Translations under genes and position numbers: made by a program | Notes under the pieces: model-generated | Seen by the model: the letters and a program-made list of their open reading frames with translations, nothing else | What the model was told of the DNA's origin: nothing | Database searches by the model: none | In this document: positions 55,355 through 63,846 of the stretch, piece after piece | Layout of the letters: each line of letters opens with the position of its first letter | Position numbering within the stretch: the stretch's first letter is position 1 | Source: Planctomycetota bacterium | GTDB taxonomy: Bacteria; Planctomycetota; Brocadiia; SM23-32; JAKLEA01 | NCBI GenBank assembly: GCA_022711755.1 | Contig: JAKLEA010000009.1 | Span: forward strand, 62,001 to 126,000 | Length of the DNA stretch: 64,000 nt | Direction: 5' to 3'

Positions 55355-56242
55355 TTATTCCGAAGCGACGGCCTCGATCCGCTTCACCACGTCATCAAGC
55401 TCGGTCTTGCTCATGAACCCGATGGTTATGGCGTCAACCGAGCCGAGTCCGGCAACGAATTTCAACGACTGCTCCATTTTCGCAATGACCGCCGGATCGC
55501 CCTCGCCGAGAATCTTCATGCCTAGGACGCCCTTACCCGATTCGTGGATCTTTTGCAGGATCGGCGCCACTGCGTCGGGCGGGCCGTCCATCCGGTTGCC
55601 GAAGGGGTTTATCCGCGCCAGAGTAACGTCCGCCCATGGCTCGTCCGCCACCTGTTTGAGCGCGGAAAGGTTGTGGCATGAGACCCCGTGCGCCTTGATA
55701 TGTCCCTTCGCCTTCGCATCCGCGAATACGTCCATGGCTGGGCGCAGCGTCTTCGGCCAGTTCTCCTCTCCTTCGCGCAAGCAATGGATCAACAGGACGT
55801 CAATGCAATCCGTGTCCAGTTCCCTGCGCATACGTTCGATGTCGCGCCCGATCTCTCCCGGCTCGCGGGACCAGACCTTGCTCAACAGCATGACCTTCTC
55901 CCGCGGGATGGAGCGTTTGAGCGCCTCCCGCATATAGTTATGCGATCCGTAGCGGTCGGCCATGTCGAAGTAGGTCACGCCCCTGCTGTACGCGTGTTCC
56001 AGAAGCTCGACGTATTGATCGCCCGTCAGCTTCATGGTCTGCTCGGTGATGCCCGGCGCGCGCCCGCGTATGCCGGTGCCGATGCCCAGATAGGAGCACT
56101 TGAGTCCCGTCCCGCCCAGCGTCCGGATGTCTGACGCCTTCGGCAGTCCTGTGGCGGCATGGGCGGCCTTCGGCATCAGGGCCGCAGCCGCCAGTGTTCC
56201 CATCGCTCCCCTCAGGAAGCTGCGGCGATCAAGGTTCGGCAT
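55355..56242 (-). CDS. Tat-exported aldo/keto reductase
   Basis: The 295-residue protein opens with a twin-arginine signal (MPNLDRRSFLRGAMGTLA). The mature part is an AKR barrel with the catalytic residues visible: Asp and Tyr in FDMADRYGSHN near 90, Lys in VMLLSKVW near 120, and His in DVLLIHCLREG near 150. AKRs reduce sugar aldehydes or ketones with NADPH; export through Tat with cofactor bound is plausible. ATG 56242 has AAAGG 8 bases ahead; a TTG two codons earlier is less likely. It is divergent from the next gene. Confidence 0.85.
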   Translation of the reverse strand: MPNLDRRSFLRGAMGTLAAAALMPKAAHAATGLPKASDIRTLGGTGLKCSYLGIGTGIRGRAPGITEQTMKLTGDQYVELLEHAYSRGVTYFDMADRYGSHNYMREALKRSIPREKVMLLSKVWSREPGEIGRDIERMRRELDTDCIDVLLIHCLREGEENWPKTLRPAMDVFADAKAKGHIKAHGVSCHNLSALKQVADEPWADVTLARINPFGNRMDGPPDAVAPILQKIHESGKGVLGMKILGEGDPAVIAKMEQSLKFVAGLGSVDAITIGFMSKTELDDVVKRIEAVASE

Positions 56243-56434
56243 TATCAAGACCTTTCAGGGAAATCCGTTGAGCCGTCGGTCAGCTTTTCAATCACGCATA
56301 TTTACAGTAACGTTTCCCGCAATGAACCGCAATCGGATATGGCGCTTCCGTCCATCGGCGCGTGATGAATAATTACACACAAGACATGCGGGCATCGCCC
56401 CTCATACACCGCATGCGGTACTCACCCCCGCTTT

Positions 56435-56466
56435 CTATGGCTTGTCGCCTTGCGTTGCGATACATT
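56435..56466 (+). promoter_or_regulatory. Shared bipartite motif, copy 1
   Basis: CTATGGC, 12 bases, then GTTGCGATACATT. The same two blocks at the same spacing occur at 58871-58902 before the sulfatase gene. The geometry (about 17 bases from CTATGGC to GATACATT) resembles an alternative sigma factor promoter or a regulator site. Confidence 0.55.
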
Positions 56467-56474
56467 TACTCGCA

Positions 56475-56486
56475 TGACGCGCGTCA
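56475..56486. promoter_or_regulatory. Perfect 12-bp palindrome, operator candidate
   Basis: TGACGCGCGTCA is a perfect palindrome 8 bases after the shared motif and 80 bases before the start codon of the next gene. It could be an operator. CpG-rich palindromes also arise by chance in GC-rich DNA. Confidence 0.4.
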
Positions 56487-56566
56487 ATCTTTGCTAATGG
56501 CTGGAGACAGGCTGGAGATTACTTAAAGTGCGGAGACGTTGAACGCTGCAATGTTTGGAGTCACGC

Positions 56567-58810
56567 ATGATGCCGGCGCATTCATCGAAAACGATCCGAA
56601 GATCGTTAATGCCTTTTATCCTCGCGGCGTTTGCGTCGGCGCATCCGGTTTGCCATTTTCGCATTCCCGTCCAGCCATGCATTTTGCTTGCGGCGGAAAT
56701 TGAGGAGGCAGGAATGAAACCTCGGAAGATTCAACTTGGAGAACCCGGGCTTCAGGGGGAATATCGCCTGAATGAAGCCGCCGCCCCAAAGGGAACGACC
56801 GTGACCAGCTTCACGCTCGCGCTTGGGCAGGCCGGCGATAATGGGCAGTGGATCATCCTTCGGGCAACCAAGGTCGGAGGCGGAACATTCTCGCTCCGGC
56901 TCCTTGCTTCCTCGTATCCGCTGGGCGACCTCGCCGCGTCGCGGAAGACAATCTCGCGATATATATTCCAGGAGGGTGACAAACAGGCGCTGGAGTTCAA
57001 AGACAGGTTCACCGGCCGCCCCGTTCTGCCGCGCCTCGGCGCATGGGAATACCTGCTGCCCCGCGCCGAAACCGACGTGATCCTTGAGACAGGCTTCGCG
57101 AAACAGGTAAGGCTCCTGGGGCATGGTTATGAACTGGTCGGCCAGACCCGGCTCTCCGGCGATTTATTGCTTCCCCCCGGCAAAATTCTGGAACTCACTC
57201 CCGACGTCCTAATCGGTCCGCCCCATAACACGCGCCAGAAAGACGCAACCCGCCGCTTCGACGGCTCTGACTATGAGTATGCAAGGCTCACCCGGGAAGA
57301 CTACGAGACCATGCTTGCCAACGGGATCACGTGCGTCAACGCCGACGCCGAACAGACGAGCTGGATTGAAGACCTTCCGGTTTTCTACTGGGGGCTGCGC
57401 CCCAGCGAGATACGATTCCCGGAACATCTCTATCGCAGCAACTACCTCGGCCCGACCATCTTCTTCGACGAACCGATGGTCCATACGAGGGACTTCGTCA
57501 TTCGCCCGCGCCTTGCCGAAAGCGACGCGTTCAAGCGCGACATAACCCCGCAAAAAGCCCTGCACGAGTTTAAAACGCTCTTCGACAACGTCCTGGAAAA
57601 AGGCGCCTCGACGCGACTTGCAGCCGGCCTTCGGGAGCGCGGCGACGCGGACCTCGGCGACATGACCTTCCGGCAACAGAATCTCTACACCTGGGAAACC
57701 ATGGTCAGCTCGGCAATCTGGCAACTGGGCAGGGACCCCTCCGGTCCCCCTGACGCCATCGTGTTTGAACCTCCCGGGCGCGTTGGCGCGCGCCGGGTTC
57801 TGCCGGAGATCAACATGTGTTATGGCTGCCGCATCCCCGTGGACGATCCGAAAAATCTTGCATCCATCATCTACGGGTTCCTGCGCGGCGCGGCAAGGGC
57901 GACGGGCAAGCAGTGGGGCATGAGCGTCTACGGCCAGCTCGACTGGGCCGACGCGCCCTGGCTTCAAACCCATGCCTACGATCTCGGCGCAACCCGGTTC
58001 TTCTACTGGGACAACTATCAGCTCGCCTGCGTGCCGTTCAGCGAGGTGCTGTCCCTGTCGCGCAACCTGATGAACCACGTCACAAGCAATCCCGTCAGAA
58101 ACTTTGAAGCGCTCAGGTCGGCGGCTGAGACGGCGATCCTTCTTCCGCCCGGTTATAACCTTGGTCATGTTGACCTCGGACGCGGCAATCTCTGGGGCGT
58201 CGGCGAACTCAACCTTGAGCGTAAGAACTCCGAAGGAGTCCCATACAGAAGGGTGATGGGCAATTACTTTACAGAAATTGAAAGATGCATCCGCCTCGGC
58301 GTCGCATTCGATCTGCTATGGGACACAGGCCAGGCCGATCTCACCGGCTACAGGGAAGTGGTCAAAGTCAGGGAAGACGGCAGACTTGAGGTCAGGAACC
58401 GGGGCGTAACGGACATTCTGGATGGCGCAAGAATTCCCGAACGTCCGGATGGCGCGCCGCCATCGCTCAAGGTCGGCTGCAGCATGAGCCACCCGAAGGC
58501 CCCTTGCCGCGTGAGTGTTGAAGTTGAGGCCATTCAGGGCGACGCCCCGCTTTACTACACGGTAGGAGCGAACAACAGCGGCGTCTACGTGAACGAGGTC
58601 GTCCTCTTCGAACTCTTCGGCCCCGAAGACTATGATTATGCCTTCCTGAATACGATTCCCCCTGTCTCAACGGCGGCAGAGAAGGGATCAGGTTACCTTG
58701 TGACAAAGACCTTCATGCTGGACAAACCCGGCGCTTACAGACTCAGATCCGCCGCCTGCGACCTGACGGGCCGGACATGCGTCGTCTGGACCGATCTGGT
58801 CTGCCGATAG
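56567..58810 (+). CDS. Large secreted or cytoplasmic glycoside-hydrolase-like protein, unknown family
   Basis: From the ATG at 56567 the protein has 747 residues and a plausible signal (SLMPFILAAFASAHP). A second in-frame ATG at 56714 has a much stronger ribosome site (GAGGAGG, 5 bases) and would give a 698-residue form without signal. The body has a beta-rich front, then a barrel-like middle with FEPPGRVGARRVLPEINMCYG near 400, MSVYGQLDWADAPWLQTHAYD near 455, and TRFFYWDNYQLACVPF near 480, followed by a C-terminal beta domain. The layout suggests a GH-A type glycosidase but I recognise no family. The shared upstream motif links it to the sulfatase gene. Confidence 0.5.
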   Translation: MMPAHSSKTIRRSLMPFILAAFASAHPVCHFRIPVQPCILLAAEIEEAGMKPRKIQLGEPGLQGEYRLNEAAAPKGTTVTSFTLALGQAGDNGQWIILRATKVGGGTFSLRLLASSYPLGDLAASRKTISRYIFQEGDKQALEFKDRFTGRPVLPRLGAWEYLLPRAETDVILETGFAKQVRLLGHGYELVGQTRLSGDLLLPPGKILELTPDVLIGPPHNTRQKDATRRFDGSDYEYARLTREDYETMLANGITCVNADAEQTSWIEDLPVFYWGLRPSEIRFPEHLYRSNYLGPTIFFDEPMVHTRDFVIRPRLAESDAFKRDITPQKALHEFKTLFDNVLEKGASTRLAAGLRERGDADLGDMTFRQQNLYTWETMVSSAIWQLGRDPSGPPDAIVFEPPGRVGARRVLPEINMCYGCRIPVDDPKNLASIIYGFLRGAARATGKQWGMSVYGQLDWADAPWLQTHAYDLGATRFFYWDNYQLACVPFSEVLSLSRNLMNHVTSNPVRNFEALRSAAETAILLPPGYNLGHVDLGRGNLWGVGELNLERKNSEGVPYRRVMGNYFTEIERCIRLGVAFDLLWDTGQADLTGYREVVKVREDGRLEVRNRGVTDILDGARIPERPDGAPPSLKVGCSMSHPKAPCRVSVEVEAIQGDAPLYYTVGANNSGVYVNEVVLFELFGPEDYDYAFLNTIPPVSTAAEKGSGYLVTKTFMLDKPGAYRLRSAACDLTGRTCVVWTDLVCR

Positions 58811-58870
58811 TTTCTCAAATCACGTCCTCGATTCTCGCAAGACGGGTTGTATTTTCCCGCTCCGGACTTC

Positions 58871-58902
58871 CTATGGCGGCGCGAGTATCGTTGCGATACA
58901 TT
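58871..58902 (+). promoter_or_regulatory. Shared bipartite motif, copy 2
   Basis: CTATGGC, 12 bases, then GTTGCGATACATT, identical in sequence and spacing to the copy at 56435-56466. It starts 61 bases after the end of the upstream gene and 168 bases before the sulfatase start. Confidence 0.55.
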
Positions 58903-59038
58903 GATAAATGTGGCGGGCGCGGATCGTAGCGCAAACGTCTCGCCTGCACCTGTAGCCGGGACGGCTGCGCAACAACAGGCGCGCCCTTCAGTAACCGGGT
59001 GCAACTCCGCCGTAAAGAGATTTACAGGGAGGCAAGCC

Positions 59039-60460
59039 ATGAGCAGAAACGAATTCGGAAAATCTCTGAGACCGGATTTTATGAACCGGCGCGAATTTCT
59101 GAGGGTCGCCGGAGGAGCGGCCGGCGCAGTCCTGGCCGGCGGATCCGGATGGGCCTTCGCAGATGCCCCCGCCGCGCGCAAACCGAACATCATCATCCTC
59201 CTTGCTGACGACCTCGGCTACGGCGAAACCGGATTCCAGGGAAGCAAGGACATCCCCACGCCCAACATTGACTCCATTGCCGCCGCCGGTGTCCGCTTCA
59301 CCGACGGATACGTGTCCTGCCCCGTCTGCGCTCCGACCCGGGCCGGACTGATGTCGGGGCGGTATCAGCAGCGATTCGGATTCGAACACAACCCCGGCCC
59401 GGAGGAGGCCGCGCCGGAGAACTTCGGGCTTCCACTGGCCGAAAAGACAATCGCCGAACGACTCAAGGCGCTGGGCTACGCGACCGGCATGGTCGGTAAA
59501 TGGCATCTCGGCTACCGGCCGGACTTCACGCCCGTCAAGCGGGGCTTCGACGAATTCTTCGGGTTCCACGGCGGCGCGCATGAATACATCCCGCGCGGGC
59601 CTGCGCTTCGCGGAAGCATCATGCGCGGGGACAAGCCGATCCGCGAGGAGGAGTATCTCACCGACGCATTCGGACGGGAGGCGGCGGCGTTCGTTCGCAA
59701 GCACAAGGACCACCCATTCTTCCTCTATTTGCCATTCAACGCCGTTCACGCCCCGCTGGACGCATGCGCCAGGCATCTGGAGAAATTCGCCGCGATAAAG
59801 GACGAAAAGCGGCGAACCTTCGCGACGATGATGACCGCGATGGACGATGCGATCGGCGGTGTTTTGAAAGCTCTGCGCGAGGGCGGCATCGAAGAGGATA
59901 CCCTGATATTCTTCCTGGCAGACAACGGCGGGCCGACGCTTCAAACCTCGTCCCGCAACGACCCGCTGCGCGGATTCAAGGGACAGGTCTTTGAGGGCGG
60001 TATCCGGGTTCCATTCGCAGCGCAGTGGAAGAAACGCCTCACGGCCGGGCGCGTCGTCCGGGAACCGGTTATCAGCCTTGATATCCTCCCGACAGCCCTG
60101 GCGGCCGCCGGAGAAACCGGCGTGGAAAGCAGGCTTGACGGCGTCAGCCTGTTGCCTTTACTGACGGGCGAGGCAAAGAACCCGCCGCATGAAGCGCTCT
60201 TCTGGCGGTTCGGGGAGCAGAGAGCGGTGCGCGCCGGCGACTGGAAACTGGCATCCGGGGGCGGCGCGCCGGAACTCTACGACCTCGCTGCGGACATTAG
60301 CGAGAAGAACAATCTGGTTGAAAAGCGCCCGGACAAGCTGAAGGAACTTCAGGAAACCTACGAAAAGTGGAACGCCTCCAATATCCCGCCCGCATGGGGC
60401 AGGCAGAACACCAGACCCAAACGCCGTGCGGCAGCCGGAAAACAGAAACGGAACAAATAA
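59039..60460 (+). CDS. Tat-exported sulfatase (arylsulfatase family, S1)
   Basis: The 473-residue protein has a twin-arginine signal (FMNRREFLRVAGGAAG). It then has the sulfatase opening KPNIIILLADDLGYGE with the metal Asp pair (57-58) and the formylglycine site CAPTRAGLMSGR, where C97 would be converted. MVGKWHLGYR near 155 and LADNGGPT near 300 complete the active site. This CxxTR form departs slightly from the usual CxPSR. The C-terminus is basic (RPKRRAAAGKQKRNK). The ATG at 59039 has AGGGAGG ahead. A formylglycine-generating enzyme is not in the window. Sulfated polysaccharide is the likely target. Confidence 0.9.
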   Translation: MSRNEFGKSLRPDFMNRREFLRVAGGAAGAVLAGGSGWAFADAPAARKPNIIILLADDLGYGETGFQGSKDIPTPNIDSIAAAGVRFTDGYVSCPVCAPTRAGLMSGRYQQRFGFEHNPGPEEAAPENFGLPLAEKTIAERLKALGYATGMVGKWHLGYRPDFTPVKRGFDEFFGFHGGAHEYIPRGPALRGSIMRGDKPIREEEYLTDAFGREAAAFVRKHKDHPFFLYLPFNAVHAPLDACARHLEKFAAIKDEKRRTFATMMTAMDDAIGGVLKALREGGIEEDTLIFFLADNGGPTLQTSSRNDPLRGFKGQVFEGGIRVPFAAQWKKRLTAGRVVREPVISLDILPTALAAAGETGVESRLDGVSLLPLLTGEAKNPPHEALFWRFGEQRAVRAGDWKLASGGGAPELYDLAADISEKNNLVEKRPDKLKELQETYEKWNASNIPPAWGRQNTRPKRRAAAGKQKRNK

Positions 60461-60475
60461 CCCCCCCCATGCGGC

Positions 60476-60501
60476 ACACTGCATGGCGCGGTGTCTTTTT
60501 T
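60476..60501 (+). terminator. Rho-independent terminator of the sulfatase gene
   Basis: ACACTGC and GCGGTGT (60476-60482 with 60488-60494) form a 7-bp stem with one G-T pair around a 5-base loop, followed by C and six Ts. It lies 16 bases after the sulfatase stop. Confidence 0.65.
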
Positions 60502-60724
60502 ACCACGACGGCACGAAGAACGGCGGGGGCGGGGATGGGATTTTTCAATGGGCGTGGTATAGTGGAGTCACAGCTTGAGGATGGCGGGTTGTTCCGGTTT
60601 TTCGGAAGGCGGCGGGCCGCCCGGCAAAGAAAGGGCGGAAGGGAACATGACAGATGCAGAAATGCGGTCGCTGTCTACAGATTTCTACTAAGGCCATGGC
60701 GATGCTTCTTGCCAAGAGTTATGT
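60502..60724 (+). other. Non-coding stretch with promoter-like and ribosome-site signals
   Basis: This 223-base stretch holds a TATAGT box (60558-60563), a GC hairpin near 60611, and a strong ribosome site GGAAGGGAAC. The following ATG (60647) opens a frame of only 14 codons (MTDAEMRSLSTDFY, 60647-60691). It looks like the 5' end of a gene without its body, perhaps truncated by the neighbouring cassette. Confidence 0.4.
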
Positions 60725-60742
60725 ATGGTGTCCCCAGAATTC
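60725..60742. repeat. Left imperfect inverted repeat
   Basis: ATGGTGTCCCCAGAATTC matches the reverse complement of 63829-63846 at 15 of 18 positions. The two copies bracket the beta-helix/esterase lipoprotein gene, one 76 bases beyond its stop and one 30 bases before its start. Confidence 0.5.
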
Positions 60743-60817
60743 CGAGGTCCTGCTGTACGCGGAGTATGCCGCCCATTAGGCGGCGGGACTTGCGCTCATC
60801 CTCTCGCACATTGTCTT

Positions 60818-63799
60818 TTATTCCGGTCCGGTCACCTTCTGCAGCCAGGAGCGGGCCTGCCGGCGCCACTCGCTTTCTCGGTGCATCCAGAGATCGTTGT
60901 GCGGGTGGAGGACTTTGCCCTCTGGGATGTTAAAAATCTGATTTGTGGGCACATCAAGGAACTCGAAGGCTGCAAGTTCAAGATGGTCCTTGAGAAACTG
61001 GGCGCGGACGGCGCTGGCGTGTTGGCCACAGACGAGGACGGGCCGACCATTGAGCCGAGCCAGTCGCTTCAAAGCCGATGTGCGGTCACTCTCGGGATAG
61101 TTCCATTCTCTCTGGCCGTCGAAGTGATCGTGCGTGAATATGCCCTTCCACAAGGCCGCAATCTCGTCGTCCGCCAGCCCGATGTAACTGGAGGCGATAG
61201 CGCCTCGAGAGAAGCCGCAGAGGATCACGTTATCAGAATCGCCGCCGAACTCCTTGCAGATACGCGGCAGATTCATCTTACAGTAGGCGATGGTAGCCTG
61301 CCTGTCGCCCCACCATTGAACCGCGTTCTTTCTGCGTCCCTCCTCCACATAGGGCATCACCACCCAGATGAACCCTCTGCCGCCGCTCAAACCGTAGCCT
61401 AGATTCGCGTCTTTCACCTCGCCGCTGCCTTTGCCGGGTGGGAATCTGTTGCCAGTATACTCAACGATCACCGGGTACTTTCCGCTTGGCGCCCAATCCT
61501 CGGGCAAGTAGAGCGAGTGATACACCTCGGTTCCCTCAAACTCAGGAGCAACCTGCCGAACGCGCCTGCCCGCGGCAGGGGCTTCCTCTGTCATGATAGG
61601 CGTATCCAGGTCTGCCATGGATCCTGCCGACTCCTGAGCCTCACGAGTTTGACGAGGATTCAGCGGAGCAAGGTTGCGGACCAGAGAAACATTCTCGCAG
61701 TCCTGCAGATAGAGCCACTCCGAATGATCCGTCGGAGAACCCGGCATGTCAAAGTTGTTGTCATGGATCTTTAGTCCGTCTACGTTGTGGATATTCATGC
61801 ATACCCCGTCGGTCCGCGTGAAAGTGTTCCCAGTGATCGTCATGTTCGTAACCGGTCGGGATCTGAAACGGCGACTGTTGCTCCCTCCGCCAGGAGGATG
61901 CATGGAGACACTGATTGCCGGTCCATCCGGTGGCGAGTCGAGAAAACGGCAGTTCCGGATCACAAGGTCTCGTGCAAAGGGACCTTCCATCCAAGGCCCC
62001 CAAGTCTCGAACTGGATGCAGATCCCGTGACCGACATTCTGAAGCGTGGTATTCTCGATGATACCCCCCGGCGAGCCATTGATCAGCGTGCGCTGGAAGT
62101 TGTCGTGCAGCCAGCAGTTGCGCAACACGAACCCACTTGCCGAACGCTTTCCGTCCAGCACCACCAGAGACAACGCAGGCAATTCCAGGACAGCGTCCAG
62201 CCCAACGAGAAACTCACCTTTGGCTGCATAGCTTTCGTTGATCGGAAGGGAGGGGCCGTCAGGGGTCTCGTCTACGGAAATCACCTTCGCGATACCCAGA
62301 AGTTCCACCGATTTCATGTCGCGGAACTCAATTGTGTCCCCCACCTTGTAGGCGCCCTGCAAGTAGTAATGGCAGTTGTCGGCGCGCTGGACGACCCGCC
62401 CGAAACTGCCATGGATGTTCAGGTTGTCGTCCGAGCCGTATGCCGACTCGCAACGGTCGAGAGTCGGCCCGCGATCAGTCCCGGCGAGATGGAAAACGTC
62501 CGCTCCGAAGGCGTGGAGCCGGTTGGTGCGTGGGCGGCGCGTGGCGCGCACGTTCAGATAGACATGCCCGCCTTCGCCGCCTCCTTCGTTGACGGCGATC
62601 CCCGGACTGGACCAGATGTTGACATCTTCGTAGCGCATGCCTGCGCATCCCACCGACCTCAGCGCTGCGCCTGTCCTGATGGCGCCGACTAGGTAGTCGC
62701 CCGGCTTCAGCGCACCCGGGATCCCGTGCCTGCCAGGTTGGCAGATCACGCTGGCGCCTTCCTCTGAGAGCTGCCAGACGCCGGGGGTATGCCTGTGAAT
62801 GATGAAGTCCCCGTTGGCATCGTAGAACATGAACGCCCGATTCCCCTCTGATTCCAGTTCGCCTTTGGCGTTGCGAGGGGGGTAGCCGTCCATGAGCGTC
62901 GCGCGGATTGTCTCTTTCTCTCGATCAATACTGGTGACTCGGGCCTGGAACCAGCAGGGGATGGTGCAATCTATGGTCAGGCCGCGGACCGTCACGTCAC
63001 GGCAGTTCTCAAAGAGCAGGCAGTGAACTAGTTCAGGTTCGAACCAGAAGGTGACTCCGTCGGCGACAATCTCCAGGTCGGCTAAGTCTTTCAACGTGGA
63101 CGCCCGACTCCAGCATGCATGGAACAAGTAATCGCCGGGCGGGATTATTATCCGCCCCTGACCGCCGGCCGATGCATCGCGGATTTGCTGCAGGATGTCC
63201 TGCCCCTTCTTGCGCAGAGTCTCTTTCTCCTGCTCAGTGAAATCAGGAAATCCGGATGGCAGATCCGCACGCCAGCGGGTAATGAAGGGCTCTTGAATGA
63301 CTTGGAACGCGGCTCCAACCTTGACGCGCCGTGACCTCGTACCGGCAACCACGAGGACTTCGACCGCCGAGTCCGCGGTCAGATCGAAGGCCGCGATGTC
63401 GAAACCATGACGAATGGAATCCCCTGAAGCCAGTTCGCGGCTCCAGAGGCCCTCCCCGCCCGCAAGGATACGGACCTCGCAGTTCCCATCCGGAGACAGC
63501 TTCTGAACGGTCCCGACAAGGCGGACCGAGCCGTCCGAGCGCAGTGGCCAACGACGTCTGTCGGCGCGGTCCGGTTCGGCCTCAAGGATGGTGACGGCTT
63601 CCACCACCGCATCGCGGAAACCCGGAAGGACCTGGGACCTCTTCTCTTCTATCGGGGCGTTCTGCACAGCGTTCCTCTCCAACGCATCCGTTCCCTTCCT
63701 GGCGGCGCAGCTTGGTATGACTGCTGCAGCCAGCATCACAACAACTCCTATCATGGCTATCCTGAGTCTTGTCACCGTTCGCATTCCCGCCGCCAGCAT
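60818..63799 (-). CDS. Lipoprotein with parallel beta-helix and C-terminal alpha/beta-hydrolase
   Basis: The 993-residue protein has a lipoprotein-type signal ending VIPSC near 31. Residues about 200-720 form a pectin-lyase-like right-handed beta-helix, with repeated short strands (FENCRDVTVRGLTIDC, DLVIRNCRFLDSPPD, MTITGNTFTRTDGV, LKIHDNNFDMPG). After a linker, residues about 765-993 are an alpha/beta-hydrolase: VIVEYTGNRFPPGKG near 775, the nucleophile Ser864 in ILCGFSRGA, and a late HNDLWMHRE with a possible catalytic His. Together they suggest binding or cleavage of a branched polysaccharide and removal of ester groups. The start may instead be the ATG at 63784 (MRTVTRLRI). Imperfect inverted repeats flank it. 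Confidence 0.7.
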   Translation of the reverse strand: MLAAGMRTVTRLRIAMIGVVVMLAAAVIPSCAARKGTDALERNAVQNAPIEEKRSQVLPGFRDAVVEAVTILEAEPDRADRRRWPLRSDGSVRLVGTVQKLSPDGNCEVRILAGGEGLWSRELASGDSIRHGFDIAAFDLTADSAVEVLVVAGTRSRRVKVGAAFQVIQEPFITRWRADLPSGFPDFTEQEKETLRKKGQDILQQIRDASAGGQGRIIIPPGDYLFHACWSRASTLKDLADLEIVADGVTFWFEPELVHCLLFENCRDVTVRGLTIDCTIPCWFQARVTSIDREKETIRATLMDGYPPRNAKGELESEGNRAFMFYDANGDFIIHRHTPGVWQLSEEGASVICQPGRHGIPGALKPGDYLVGAIRTGAALRSVGCAGMRYEDVNIWSSPGIAVNEGGGEGGHVYLNVRATRRPRTNRLHAFGADVFHLAGTDRGPTLDRCESAYGSDDNLNIHGSFGRVVQRADNCHYYLQGAYKVGDTIEFRDMKSVELLGIAKVISVDETPDGPSLPINESYAAKGEFLVGLDAVLELPALSLVVLDGKRSASGFVLRNCWLHDNFQRTLINGSPGGIIENTTLQNVGHGICIQFETWGPWMEGPFARDLVIRNCRFLDSPPDGPAISVSMHPPGGGSNSRRFRSRPVTNMTITGNTFTRTDGVCMNIHNVDGLKIHDNNFDMPGSPTDHSEWLYLQDCENVSLVRNLAPLNPRQTREAQESAGSMADLDTPIMTEEAPAAGRRVRQVAPEFEGTEVYHSLYLPEDWAPSGKYPVIVEYTGNRFPPGKGSGEVKDANLGYGLSGGRGFIWVVMPYVEEGRRKNAVQWWGDRQATIAYCKMNLPRICKEFGGDSDNVILCGFSRGAIASSYIGLADDEIAALWKGIFTHDHFDGQREWNYPESDRTSALKRLARLNGRPVLVCGQHASAVRAQFLKDHLELAAFEFLDVPTNQIFNIPEGKVLHPHNDLWMHRESEWRRQARSWLQKVTGPE

Positions 63800-63828
63800 G
63801 GTAACCGCTCTGCCCCTATTAAATTCGA

Positions 63829-63846
63829 GAAATCCGGGGACATCAT
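63829..63846. repeat. Right imperfect inverted repeat
   Basis: GAAATCCGGGGACATCAT is the inverted partner of 60725-60742 (15 of 18). It lies just upstream of the lipoprotein gene. Confidence 0.5.

Larger units (their letters stand above)
56243..56566. other. 324-base divergent intergenic region
   Basis: The region between the aldo/keto reductase and the large secreted protein gene holds no reading frame I can support. It contains a bipartite motif shared with the sulfatase upstream region (56435-56466), a perfect 12-bp palindrome (56475-56486) and the GGAG ribosome site at 56557-56560. Confidence 0.7.
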
